A DNA stretch of 64,000 nucleotides from contig OZ007515.1 in NCBI GenBank assembly GCA_963931865.1, positions 11,915,663-11,979,662 of the forward strand, in the 5' to 3' direction. This document shows, one piece after another, positions 43,119 through 55,191 of this stretch (the stretch's first letter is position 1; the number at the start of each line of letters is the position of its first letter). The notes under the pieces were generated by a model. The model was not told the origin of the DNA. It saw only the letters and a list, made by a program, of their open reading frames with translations, and searched no databases. A program made the position numbers and the translations under genes. The stretch is from Axinella damicornis. Lineage: Eukaryota; Porifera; Demospongiae; Axinellida; Axinellidae.

Positions 43119-44089
43119 TAGGCCTTGCCAAATTATGCTTAACAAGTGAGTCTTTAAAAGACTTGATGTGTCTCGGCACGACTTGGTATCAGCTACAATC
43201 ATGCAGAGGACATGGCAGCTGTTTAACCCTTTATGACTGCAAAACCTGTTAGCTATGAGCTTAAGTGAGCGTCAATATCCTTGGAGGTTCTGTGTAAGCA
43301 AGGGGTGGGTCAGGGTGAGGTGGGAATGTTCACCCAAAGGGTGAAAGCAGTATGGTCGTGTCTGGGCTTGATGTTTAGTCTGCCAGGTGGGCCATTTTAA
43401 TTTATAAATGACCTAGACAACACCTTGGCCAATTCTTTCAGTGCTTATCTATCTAGCTAGCTAGAGCTGAGTGAGTTAGTATGCACTTGGGATGGCTGAG
43501 TGCAGCACACTGTGTAGCTATGGATGAGTGAGTATTCATTGTCCTGAATTAAGTAGCTATCGGCAGTCTGGGTAATAGGATTCATGAGCAGCCATGCAAA
43601 CCCATAATTACTTTTGATGATGTACTTGCAGGCTATAAATATGTTTGACACCCTATGTGTAGAGCAGCACTAGTGCTGGCGCATTGCGAAAAGCGACGTA
43701 CGTACCACGTACCTACGCATCCAGCACTGTGTCTCAGCACTTCGGTGCCGAGACAAAAATTGTCCAATTATGCTATGCTCCAATGCTCTTGAACTGCTCT
43801 AATTATAATTGTTTATTATGCTCACATTATGCTCGTTGATGAATGTCATTCATGAGCACACCTGGCCTATTAGGCAAACTCTGAACTAAGCTGCCAGTGC
43901 CACTAAGCCTGTACCTGAAGTAGACATGGACAGTCAGTCAAGCTACGTAGCTCTGGTTGTTCTATAAAAACGCCAACTAAGTCTGACCTTGCAATATATG
44001 CTCCAACAGCTCTTTATTATGCCAGCATAATATTATGCTCTTATGCTTCCACTGTACTATTATGCTCCAGCATAATTCGCCAAGGCCTA
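43119..44089. mobile_element. hAT-like non-autonomous transposon, 971 bp
   Basis: Terminal inverted repeats TAGGCCTTGCCAAATTATGC and TAGGCCTTGGCGAATTATGC (right end reversed) are flanked by the 8-bp duplication GTGCACTC (43111-43118 and 44090-44097). Sister spacers at about 32492, 53815 and 56985 read GTGCACTCACTACGCATGC without it. Many TTATGCT motifs crowd the right end as subterminal repeats. An 8-bp duplication and such termini are typical of hAT elements. No transposase frame is present. It contains a partial copy of the element seen at 26193 and 56072 (about 43227-43442). Confidence 0.85.
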
Positions 44090-44933
44090 GTGCACTCACT
44101 ACGCATGCAGTCAGTCACCAGGTTCAGGTCATAATAATGCAGTAACAGTACTGTGTACATACGTAGGTAACAGAGGCAGAAAATAGATGGGGGGGGGGGG
44201 GGGGGGGGGCACTCTGATGGTGCAAAACACCTCCACAGAGGCAGTGAAGCAGGTGATCAACATCCCGCAGAAAATTATACTGGTTTTAGCTATCCGGAAG
44301 GGCAGGCTCTCATACGTAGCATCTTCGTGCATTTTAACATGTAACTGCATTCAGGCCTGTTGTGTACGTACCTTCCAGAAGTGCTCTGTTTCTTAGTCTG
44401 AGGCATCCACGCTTCCAGTAAAGTCTGGTAGCTTTTAAGTTTTCAGGAATATCATGTCAATGTTACTAGCGCCTGAAAGTTTTGTAGCTAGCTTTGAGTA
44501 TCATATCTTGTTGTATTACCTCAACAACAGTGGTAGGCAGGGAGTGTGCAGATGGCGAGTCCTGTGATTAGAAATTAGAACACAACACATGCCTTATACA
44601 CCTTATGTGTTACATTATGTACATGCAAAAACGCCATTAGAAATTTGCCTGGCTCGGCCTTCTATAATGGCAACAGATACCTATGCTTTGCTGCGAGTCG
44701 ATGTTCCAGGTGATTGCGTTGGGGCGCGATGGTGAAAAGTGTCGAAACATTGTCTATGGAAGTACAATACTTAACATGCATTACGTAATTAATATCGATT
44801 ACACGTGACTTTAATGAGACCTGATTAGCAAAGGTCAACCTTGGCCGTCCTCCTCTGGGGGAAGTACACTACACATGGAGCTCAGGTCATAATAACACGG
44901 TAACAGTGTACATACTAGGTAGGCTGAATACAG

Positions 44934-45119
44934 ATGGGCACTCTGGAGGTGCAAGACACCTCCACAGAGGCTGTGAAGCAGGTGATCAACATCCCGCAAG
45001 AAGTGCAGAAAATTATACTGGTTTTAGCTATCAGGAAGGACTGTCGTGGGATCTTCATGTGTTTCAACGGTGTTCTTGAGTTGGATTTGGGCCTGCTATG
45101 CATCTTCGAGAGGGTCTAG
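44934..45119 (+). other. Recurrent 61-codon open frame in collagen spacers
   Basis: Frame starting MGTLEVQDTSTEAVKQVINI and ending LLCIFERV. Copies at 33219-33404 and 54636-54821 are also open. Shortened relatives lie at 44187, 53930 and 57080. No domain is recognised; it may be an ancestral exon or chance. Confidence 0.3.
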
Positions 45120-45519
45120 TCTGAAGTATCCTCACTTCCGCAATATTTGTTCAACCATCTGCCGTACATGCTCAGTGCATCATTACTAGCACCCGGAAGG
45201 ATTGTAGCTTTAATTAACGTAACTTCTTGTGTTACCTCAACAGTATTAATGTGGTAGGCAGAGAGTATGCAGGTAGCAGTCCTGTGATCCAGTACCCCCT
45301 CTGTGTCCCCACCTCCAAAAATCTAGGGGGACTCTCAACACATGACGTATGTAGCTGAGATAGCATGTCTTCCAAATTTAATGTGTGCAAATGATGTCAC
45401 AATGCACAGCTTGTATAAAATCACTGTAGTGTGTGACTAACTAACCAAGCGAAAGTTGTAAGTGTTTTAAAAATACATTCTCACTCAATCATAATTAAAG
45501 CACTCTCCACTGAAGTCCT

Positions 45520-46769
45520 TTATTTGGTACAAACTGCACAGGTGAGTTCTTTCTGTGGGTCGTAAGGTGGACAAGCCATTCCATTGCAGTTAGCTTCAAC
45601 ATGGTAGAATACAGCACCATTGACACTAGAAGTAGTCCCTGGTATTGAGTCTGGGTTCTTGTCAATGCACTCATACATGGTTTTATCCTCTCTATTGTTG
45701 GCTGACATGAGGTAGCCAGAGTACTCCAGAGTCCATGTCGATGGACAACGAGTTTTAGCTGGGATCACTGTGACTGCTGCCCTCGTTGAAGCATGGCACA
45801 CAGCACAGGGAATATTGTGGTCGTGAACAGCTGAGAGTGGTCCAGAGTTGGGTTCATACTCTGCTCCATACACGTAGCTGTAGCCTTGAACTCCGGATTG
45901 ATAGCGGAGGTAATCTGGATCATCAGGCATGCAGAGGTAGTTGGCTGCTCCTCCCTTGTCACTCCACCAGGTTCCACCAGCCCTCCCTGCATACACCAGC
46001 TCAGTTTCTGAGACATTTGGACAGCTAGTTTTCCCCCACCGTGTGTAGACCACTCCACCACTCCTAGGGCCAGGGGGACCTGCTACCCCCGGATCTCCCT
46101 TCTCTCCAGCTAGTCCTGTTGTCCCTGGATCTCCCTTCTCTCCAACCGGTCCTGTTGTCCCCATATCTCCCTTCTCTCCAACCAGTCCTGTTGTCCCTGG
46201 ATCTCCCTTCTCTCCAACCGGTCCTGTTGTCCCCATATCTCCCTTCTCTCCAACCAGTCCTGTTGTCCCTGGATCTCCCTTCTCTCCAACTGGTCCTGTT
46301 GTCCCTGGCTCTCCCTTGTCACCCCTCACTCCATCCTTTCCATCTCGACCTGGGAGACCATCCCTCCCATCCCTTCCTCACAGTATCTCAATTTAGGGTA
46401 AGGAGCTTGTGTTGACACTGTCCGCTCTGTTCCCTGTATCAGCACTCCTCTGTGGCCTGTGCAGAGCTCCAGCTGTACAATAGAAGATTAAAGCAACCAG
46501 CACAATGTAATAACGGAGATTCAAACCACAGTAATCTAGATATTGTAGGACTAGTTATTTGCTTTGAGCATCCCAAACATTGCATATATACACACAGAAA
46601 CGCAATTAATTAATACACGATTTGCTAAATGTATTTACACAACCCGGAGCAGTGTTTGCACTACACAATCAATCCAATCCTCCAGTATTGAATACTTACC
46701 TTCCAGCAGCCCTTCAGCACAGGTGGTGAGGACCAAAGCACTTGCAATCACCACCTTTGCCAGTTGCAT
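45520..46769 (-). pseudogene. Short-chain collagen copy 5, two premature stops
   Basis: Exons 46769-46700 and 46472-45520 would encode 340 residues, the longest of the family, with six 12-residue collagen modules. Two stops interrupt it just before the collagen stretch: TAC to TAA at 46395-46393 (the Tyr of LPYIEILRG) and CGA to TGA at 46380-46378 (the Arg of the same motif). Downstream the frame stays open to the normal end, with RGD, ten cysteines and loops [17 protein letters not shown] and SANNREDK. The signal exon also has Leu for Pro (GLLE). The block partner is intact copy 2, so the lesions postdate block duplication. The stop overlaps AATAAA. Confidence 0.88.
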
Positions 46770-46863
46770 TCTTGTTGTTCCTGTACCAGTGCTGTGGAGT
46801 AGTTTGGTATGAGACAACAACTCATGCAACTGTCAGAATGTCAGTGAGCAACCAGCGCAGAGG

Positions 46864-46871
46864 TTTTATAG
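46864..46871 (-). promoter_or_regulatory. TATA box of collagen copy 5
   Basis: CTATAAAA upstream of the ATG at 46769, conserved context. Confidence 0.65.
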
Positions 46872-47397
46872 CCAGTGGAGATCGTACACGCCCGTAAATA
46901 TTCGGTTGTTGAGTATATTCATTTACATATTGATGGCTGAACATAGAAGATTATGGTGGAGGTTCACTCATTGTTTATGTGACATCTGGCAGAACATTAA
47001 AAGCCAACTGAATGCTATAGTGTGTGTACACATACTTGTATTATCAGGGATGTTGGAAGTTTACACAGTGCTATTCACCTAAATAGGTCATGATGCTTCA
47101 TTAGATAACCAGTGATGTGGGAAGTACCAGGGCTCCTGAAGTGTACTGTGGCATGCCATGTGTGTACACAGTACTGTTACCATGGTAGTGACCAGTCATG
47201 CTGATACTATTGCTGAATTTGCTAGATACTGTATAGGCCGGGTTTCAACTCATTGCATGTTCATGTTGAGAATCCAAAAAATTAATTGTAACATTACACA
47301 TGTAGTATCGCACTCTATTATGTAATTTGCCTTTAATTCTCAGAAATGCAATTTTGTACTACACAATCAAAACCTGGCCTACATATATAGTTATGGC

Positions 47398-47470
47398 TCA
47401 CTCAGAATAGCAGTTGGTTTCATCGAGCGTGCAGCTAGCTTCAATGTGGTAGAACAAGGCACCATTTGAG
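47398..47470 (-). pseudogene. C-terminal remnant of a divergent collagen, second copy
   Basis: Same remnant as 36602-36673, duplicated with the block; differs by a synonymous change (CTT to CTC). It confirms that the remnant predates block duplication. Confidence 0.6.
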
Positions 47471-47665
47471 TGTACGTGTCTGCTTCAGCTGCTGCTCCCT
47501 GAGTGCGTTTGTTTCAGCTGCTGCTCCCCGATTACATAAGCTTCAGCTGCTACTCCATGATTGCATCCCCAGCTGTTTTGGAAGGTTCCAACCCCTACAC
47601 AACATTCTCGAACAGTCAAGGTTCAAAGTTGTACAGTAAAGTACGAAGGTCACGTGTGTGTCACT
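47471..47665 (+). repeat. VNTR-containing dispersed repeat (copy e), short allele
   Basis: Sister of 36675-36905 with roughly half the number of units. Confidence 0.7.
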
Positions 47666-48431
47666 AGTGTACTTCCATTGGCCACAGACAGCCACACTCT
47701 AATGTATTCATGATTGATGGAGTAATTAGCCACATGCAGTTCCACTTCAGTAATTCCAGTTCCATGGAGTAGTCCTTCTCCAGTGTATACACTACACTAA
47801 CCACATCTGGGAATGTCAATCCTGAATATAGTCCAGAAATTTCATCTCTCATTTCTCCAAGTACAAACTATTTCATTTACTACCCAGGGCGAGGGTAGCC
47901 TCTGTGCTCCAGACACTACTCCAACAGTATACCCACACTAGCAGGCTGTTGTGGAGTGGATGCTAACTAACAATGCACAAGTACAAATCACAAACATGGT
48001 TGCTGTTTCATTGATTAATGTGGAAAAGAGTGCCCACCCCCCTCTTTGGCAAACATAATTATACAGTAATGCCTTCATGCACAAACACTGATTACTAACC
48101 TTAAGTGGAGTTGTAGCGAGCCCTCCTTGGTAAATGTGTGCTAGGATTGGCCTCACAGTTAGTTCAGTAGTGAAAGGTGGCATCAATGTTGCTGGCAGTC
48201 ATGCCATTTAGAAGCCCTTACACTTAGACCCCCGAGAGACTCAAACATGACGTGTATAGCTGAGATCAAACATGTATCATCTGTAATGATGTCACAATGT
48301 CTTTCATGCTGGTACATATCAACTCACTTTAGGGTGTAAATAACTAACCAGGAACTTATGGGCTAACCAACTTTGATTTTTTTTATGCACTCTCACTCAA
48401 TCGTAAATTAAGGCACAGCAACTGAAGTCCT

Positions 48432-49492
48432 TTATTTGGTACAAACTGCACAGGTGAGTTCTTTCTGTGGGTCGTAAGGTGGGCAAGCCAACCCATTGCA
48501 GTGAGCTTCAACATGGTAGAATACAGCACCATCAGTATCAGAAGCACTTCCTGGTACTGAGTCTGGATTATTGTCGACACACTCATACATGGTGTTATGC
48601 TCGTTAATGTAGGCCGACATGAGGTAGCCAGAGTACTCCAGAGTCCATGTCAATGGACAACGAATTTTAGCTGGGATCATTGTGACTGCCACCCTCGTTG
48701 AAGCATAGCACACAGCACAGGGAACATTCATAAACAGCTGAGAGTGGTCCGCCTGATTTGGATTCATACTCTGCTCCATACACATAGCTCCAACCTTGAA
48801 CTCCAGGTTGATAGCGGACGTAGTCTGGATCATCAGGCATGCAGAGGTAGTTGGCTGCTCCTCCCTTGTGACCATACCATGTTCCACCAGCCCTCCCTGC
48901 ATACACCAGCTCAGTTCCTGTGACATTTGGACAGCTAGTTTTCCCCCACCTTGTGTAGACCGCCCCACCACTTCTAGGGCCAGGGGGACCTGCTACCCCC
49001 GGCTCTCCCTTCTCTCCAGCTAGTCCTGTTGTCCCTGGCTCCCCCTTGTCACCCCTCACTCCATCCTTTCCATCTCGACCAGGGAGGCCATCCCTCCCAT
49101 CCCTCCCTCGCAGTATCTCAATGTAGGGTAAGGAGCTTGTGTTGACACTGTCCGCTCTGTTCCCTGTATCAGCACTCCTCTGTGGCCTGTGCAGAGCTCC
49201 AGCTGAACAATAGAAGATTAAAGCAACCAGCACAATGTAATAACAGAGATTCAAACCACGGTAATCTAGATACCGTAGGACTGCTTTGAGCATCCCAAAC
49301 ATTGCACATATAAACACAGAAACGCAATTACTTACAACACGATTTGCTAAATGTAGTTACACAACCCGGAGAAGTGTTTATACTACACAATCAAAACCAA
49401 TCCTCCAGTATTGAATACTTACCTTCCGGCAGCCCTTCAGCACAGGTTGTGAGGACCAAAGCACTTGCAATCACCACCTTTGCCAGTTGCAT
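48432..49492 (-). pseudogene. Short-chain collagen copy 6, 5-bp frameshift
   Basis: Exons 49492-49423 and 49202-48432, intron 220 bp. The signal peptide, NTSS site, a collagen stretch with only one 12-residue module (the shortest of copies 1-8), RGD and the start of the C-terminal domain are in frame. At about 48728 the sister sequence coding for AVYQHNVPC has lost 5 nt, giving AVYECSLCC and a shifted frame that stops within about 30 codons. The old frame remains open beyond the lesion to the usual CAVCTK end. Loops are WYGHK, ESKSGG and SAYINEHN. An assembly error could mimic the lesion. Confidence 0.82.
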
Positions 49493-49589
49493 TCTTGTTA
49501 TTCCTGTACCAGTGCTGTGGAGCAGTTTGGTATGAGACAACTACAACTCATGCAACTGTCAGAATGTCAGTGAGCAACCAGCGCAGAGG

Positions 49590-49597
49590 TTTTATAG
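49590..49597 (-). promoter_or_regulatory. TATA box of collagen copy 6
   Basis: CTATAAAA upstream of the ATG at 49492, conserved context. Confidence 0.65.
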
Positions 49598-49897
49598 CCA
49601 GTGGAGATCATACACGCCCGTAAATATTTGGTTGTTGAGTATATTCATTGCACTGGAAAATATACTCAGTTACAGTTAATATAGAGTGGTTACTCTGGTT
49701 TCAGTGAACTCCCATGCACTGCAAACTAACCAGGTAACACTGGCAGATGATGCATACCTGACTGGTAAGTACCATGAAGAGAATGGACAAACATGTCTAC
49801 CATCCACCATTCCAAAGAGTCACTCCTTCAAATTCTGTCACACTTTGATCATAAAGCAAGGCAGACACTTGTCTACTAGCTGAAGTATATAGTACAG

Positions 49898-50345
49898 GTA
49901 GCTGAGCTCGCTTCGCTCACTCAGCTACTTCCCCCTTGTTCGCCTACGTGAGTAATTCGGTGCCGGACAGCTCTCTGTCAGAGCTGCTGCTCCCCGTTTG
50001 CGTCCGCTTCAGCTGCTGCTCGCCGATTGCATCGATCCGCTTCAACTGGCGCTCCCCGTTTGCGTCCGCTTTAGCTGCTGCTTGCCACTTGTGTCTGCTT
50101 CAGCTTCTACTCCCCAATTGCGTCCGTTACGCTCCCCGATTGCGTCCGCTTCAACTGCTGCTCCGGCTTCACCTGCAGCTCCCAGATTGCAGCTTCCAGC
50201 CAGCCCATGCCCAATGTTCTCGAACATTCTTCCCGGAGTTCGAGGTTTGAAGGTCGCGCGTCACTAGTCTAGTCCCGCCCCTCAAACATCCCACTTTCGT
50301 TACACACACACACACACACACACACGTACACACAGACAAACACAA
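49898..50345 (+). repeat. VNTR-containing dispersed repeat (copy f)
   Basis: Sister of 39285-39870 with fewer units; ends with GTCACTAGTCTAGTCC and a (CA)n tail at 50303-50325. Confidence 0.8.
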
Positions 50346-51441
50346 GGTTAAAATCTTAATATATTGATGCACATGCATGGTACTCCCCCAGTTAGCATCC
50401 AGCTGTTAGCTAATGTATCCATTGTTTGGTTCATTAACCAGAAATGTAATGCATCATCTGCTGGTTGTAATTAGTTTGCAGTGCATGAAAGTTTACTGAA
50501 ACCAGAGTAACCATTCTATGGGATATTTTAACTGAATCTTTTTTCCTGGAAGTACATAAGTTATAGTTGAATATGGTGGATGTTCTTGTGTGTCAACTAG
50601 TGACATCACGTCTGCCAGAGGGAGAGGTGCACTACATAGTCTCCAGGTTCAGGTCAGAATAACACAGCAACCGTACTGGTACTATAAACCGTTCGGCCCA
50701 GTTTTTAAACCGGAGTTGCTTCCACGTGTTTATCGAAAGCAGGCCAACCGGATTACAAACCGGACGACCCGTTTATAAACTGGCGGCCCGTTTATAAACC
50801 GGTCTGACCGTCAGGTTCGCAATCGGTTCACAACATATATAGCATGGAGACAGCTCGTGGGCCTTCATGTACCTCCATGGCCAAGGTGACGTTGCTGCTA
50901 ACTGCTTCAGCTAGCTAGCTATAAAGGATATAAACATTAACTGACTCACAGTTAAGTTGTGCACGAGTGTATGATTCAAGAGTGCCATAATTTCTGTGCT
51001 CATTGCCCGGTCACATTCTGATGACAATCATGTGAATGCAACTGCTCCTTGCATGTCCTGTGGGCATGTACATGCACTTCGCTCAGGTTCGCTCCTGCAT
51101 TCCACTAGTATTCATTGTCGCATTGATGGACATGCATAACAGAGTACGTTGGAGGTTCTAGTCTGTCAACTTGTGACATCACGTCTACCTGAGTGGGAGA
51201 AGTGCACTACACCTGCAGTCGCCTAGTCTCGGTAGCAGACCGTCTAGTACAGAGACTAGCAATCGCCTGCCCCCCATTGTACTGCCTATGGTGTATATCT
51301 CCCACATCACTGATATCACTGCTACGTGTTGGTATTCGTATGGCATTTGCATATCGAACAAATCATTCTGAACAAAACCAAATTGCAATTTAGTATGAAA
51401 GAGCATCCACGTCTGTGATTTGCACTCATGCACCATCGTCA

Positions 51442-51532
51442 TCCTAACCTCATTCCCAGGCCATTCCCACCACCAGTATTTGATCACTTGCTGCAAATAC
51501 CAGCAGTGGGAATGGCCTGTGAACAAGGGTAT
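51442..51532. repeat. Palindromic element between collagen copies 6 and 7
   Basis: Block duplicate of 41632-41722, with a few substitutions. Confidence 0.7.
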
Positions 51533-51769
51533 CATCATCCCATTTGCCACTCTCCACAACAGCCGTGGTTTGTGGATTAATAGTAATGTGGAATAGAGTG
51601 AACATGTTTGATGGGTGCACTTTTGTGTGACTACAGTATAATGCATTGGTCAACTAGACAACCACCATAATGCCTTCATGCACAAGCACAATGATTATTG
51701 ATTACAAACACAACCTTTGGGTTGTAGAAAAATGCCCTTGGTAAAAAATAAATGTACAAGTAGCTTTCA

Positions 51770-52074
51770 TTCTCAGTCCGGCGCCCGGTACAGCTGTTCC
51801 CCTATTGTGTGGGCTTCGTACAGCTGCTGCACCACGCCTCAAGCCGATCGCATCTGCCTCAGCTGCTGCACCCCGATTGTGTCCTCTACAGCTGCTGCTC
51901 AGTCCCGATCGCATCCGCTACAGCTGCTGCTCGGCCCTGATCGTGTCCACGTCATCCTTCTCAAGCAATCTTCGCAGAGTTCGAGGTTCGGAGGTAGTAG
52001 TAGAGTACAAAGGCCGTGCATCACTATAGTCAGTCCTGCCCCCCGAACATCCCACTTCCATCACGCACACACGG

Positions 52075-52105
<31 letters not shown>
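51770..52105 (+). repeat. VNTR-containing dispersed repeat (copy g) with (CA)n tail
   Basis: Sister of 41935-42272; has an extra CTACAGCTGCTGCTC unit and a shorter CA tail. Confidence 0.8.
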
Positions 52106-52107
<2 letters not shown>

Positions 52108-52393
52108 GTAATGTATTGATGTGTTGGGCTTGCTACAGTCACACATGTCAAAGGTGGCATCCATGTTGCTGTGAGTGATGCCATTTAATGCCACTGGATA
52201 TCCCACTAGGGACTCTCACCACATGACGTGTGTACGTAGCTGAGATAGCATGTCTTTCAAGTTTTGTGTGTAATGATGTCACAATGTGCAGCTTGTATAA
52301 AGTCACTGTAGCTATTACGTAGTAGTGTGTGAATACGTTATTAACCAAACAACTTGCAATCTAACTAATTAAGGCACTCTCCACTGAAGTCCT

Positions 52394-53495
52394 TTATTTG
52401 GTACAAACTGCACAGGTGAGTTCTTTCTGTGGGTCATAAGGTGGACAAGCCATTCCATTGCAGTGAGCTTCAACTTGGAAGATTCTGGCACCATTGGTAT
52501 TGGAAGCACTCCGTGGAACTGAATCCGGGCTTTTGTCAACACACTCATACATGGTGGTATGCTTGGTATAGTGGCCTGACACGAGATATCCAGAGTACTC
52601 CAGAGTCCATGTCGATGGACAACGAGTTTTAGCTGGGATCATTGTGACTGCCACCCTCGTTGAAGCATAGCACACAGCACAGGGAACGTTGTGGTTGTAA
52701 ACAGCTGAGAGTGGTCCGTCTGAATATGTCTGGTACTCCACTCCATACACATAGCTGTAACCTTGAACTCCAGCTTTGTAGCGGAGGTAGTCTGGATCAT
52801 CAGGCATGCAGAGGAAGTTGGCTGCTCCTCCCTTGTGAGTGTACCAGGTTCCACCAGCCCTCCCTGCATACACCAGCTCAGTTCCTGAGACGTTTGAACA
52901 GCTAGTTTTCCCCCACCTTGTGTAGACCGCTCCACCACCCTTAGGGCCAGGAGGAGCTTCTACCCCCGGCTCTCCCTTCTCTCCAACTGGTCCTGTTGTC
53001 CCCGGATCTCCCTTCTCTCCAGCTAGTCCTATTGTCCCTGGCTTCCCCTTGTCACCCCTCACTCCATCCTTTCCATCTCGACCAGGTAGACCATCCCTCC
53101 CATCCCTTCCTCGCAGTATCTCAATGTAGGGCAAGGAGCTTGTGTTGACACTGTCCGCTCTGTTCCCTGTCTCAGCACTCCTCTGTGGCCTGTGCAGAGC
53201 TCCAGCTGTACGATAGAAGATTAAAGCAACCAGCACAATGTAATAACAGAGATTCAAACCACGGTAATCTAGATACCGTAGGACTGCTTTGAGCATCCCA
53301 AACATTGCTTATGTACACACAGAAACGCAATTACTTGATACACGATTTGCTAAATGTATTCACACAACCCGGAGAAGTGTTTGTACTACACAATCGAAAC
53401 CAATCCTCCAGTATTGAATACTTACCTTCCGGCAGCCCTTCAGCGCAGGCTGTGAGGACCAAAGCACTTGCAATCACCACCTTTGCCAGTTGCAT
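52394..53495 (-). CDS. Short-chain collagen copy 7 (intact)
   Basis: Exons 53495-53426 and 53205-52394, intron 220 bp, 293 residues. Two 12-residue modules ([24 protein letters not shown]), RGD present. The collagen stretch ends EAPPGPKGG, so the last triplets are imperfect (GVE-APP). Ten cysteines, but the first is in KTSCSNVSG rather than SCPN. Variable loops are [21 protein letters not shown] and SGHYTKHT; near the end it has [10 protein letters not shown] in place of [10 protein letters not shown]. It is the intact partner of the deleted copy 4. The stop codon overlaps AATAAA. Confidence 0.87.
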
Positions 53496-53592
53496 TCTTG
53501 TCATTCCTGTACCAGTGCTGTGGAGTAGTTTGGTATGAGACAACTACAACTCATGCAACTGTCAGAATGTCAGTGAGCAACCAGCGCAGAGG

Positions 53593-53600
53593 TTTTATAG
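53593..53600 (-). promoter_or_regulatory. TATA box of collagen copy 7
   Basis: CTATAAAA, 98 bp upstream of the ATG at 53495, conserved context. Confidence 0.7.
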
Positions 53601-55191
53601 CCAGTGGAGATTGTACACGCCCGTACATCTTTGTTCATTGTCATATTGATGGGCGTGTATAGCGGAAGTTCACATGTTGATTAATCCTCGTACGTGTCTG
53701 CAAAAATTTGGTTGTGAATAATATTCATTGTCGTGTTGATGGCCGTGCATATAATTGAATATGGTGGATGTTCTTGTGTGTCAACTTGTGACGTCACGTC
53801 TGCCAGTGGGAGAGGTGCACTCACTACGCATGCAGTCACCAGGTTCAGGTCATAATAATGCAATAGCAGTACTGTATACATACGTAGGTAACAGAGGCAG
53901 AAAACAGATGGGGGGGGGGGGGCACTCTGATGGTGCAAAACACCCCCAAGGAGGCAGTGAAGCAGGTGATCAACATCCCGCAGAAAATTATGCTGGTTTT
54001 AGCTATCCGGAAGGGCAGGATACGTAGCATCTTCGTGCATTTTAACAATGTAACTGCATTCAGGCCTATTGTGTGCGTACCTCACAGAAGTGCTCTGTTT
54101 CTTAGTCTGAGGCATCCACACTTCCAGTAAAGTCTGGTAGCTTTTAAGTTTTCAGGACTATCATGTCAATGTTACTAGCACCTGAAAGATGTGCAGCTAG
54201 TATCATAGCTTGTTGTATTACCTCAACAACAGTGGTAGGCAGGGAGTGTGCAGATGGCGAATCCTGTGATTAGAAATTAGAACACAACACATGCCTTATA
54301 CACCTTATGTGTTACATTATGTACATGCAAAAACGCCATTAGAAATTTGCCTGGCTCGGCCTTTTATAATGGCAACAGATACCTATGCTTTGCTGCGAGT
54401 CGATATTCCAGGTTATTGCGTTGGGGCGCAATGGTGAAAAGTGTCGAAACATTGTCTATGGAAGTACTATACTTAACATGCATTACGTAATTAATATCGA
54501 TTACACATGACTTTAATGAGACCTGATTAGCAAAGGTCAACCTTGGCCGTCCTCCTCTGGGGGAAGTACACTACACATTGAGCTCAGGTCATAATAACAC
54601 GGTAACAGTGTACATACTAGGTAGGCTGAATACAGATGGGCACTCTGGAGGTGCAAGACACCTCCACAGAGGCTGTGAAGCAGGTGATCAGTATCCCACA
54701 TGAAGCGCAGAAAATTATACTGGTTTTAGCTATCAGGAAGGACTGTCGTGGGATCTTCATGTGTTTCAACGGTGTTCTTGAGTTGGATTTGGGCCTGCTA
54801 TGCATCTTCGAGAGGGTCTAGTCTGAGGTATCCTCACTTCAGCAATATTTGTTCAGCCATCTGCCGTACATGCTCGCTTTTAAGTGCATCATTACTAGCA
54901 CCCGGAAGTATTGTAGCTTTAGCTTCTTGTATTACCTCAACAGCATTGATGTGAGTATGCAGGTAGCAGTCCTGTGATCCAGTACCCCTCTAGGGGGACT
55001 CTCAACACATGATGTATGTAGCTGAGATAGCAGGTCTTTCAAATTTCATGTGTGCAAATGATGTCACAATGCGCAGCTTGTATAAACTCACTGTAGTGTG
55101 TGACTAACTAACCTGCAACACTAGGGTAGTAAGTGCTTTTAAGAATACATTCTCACTCAATCATAATTAAGGCACACTCAGATGAAGTCCT

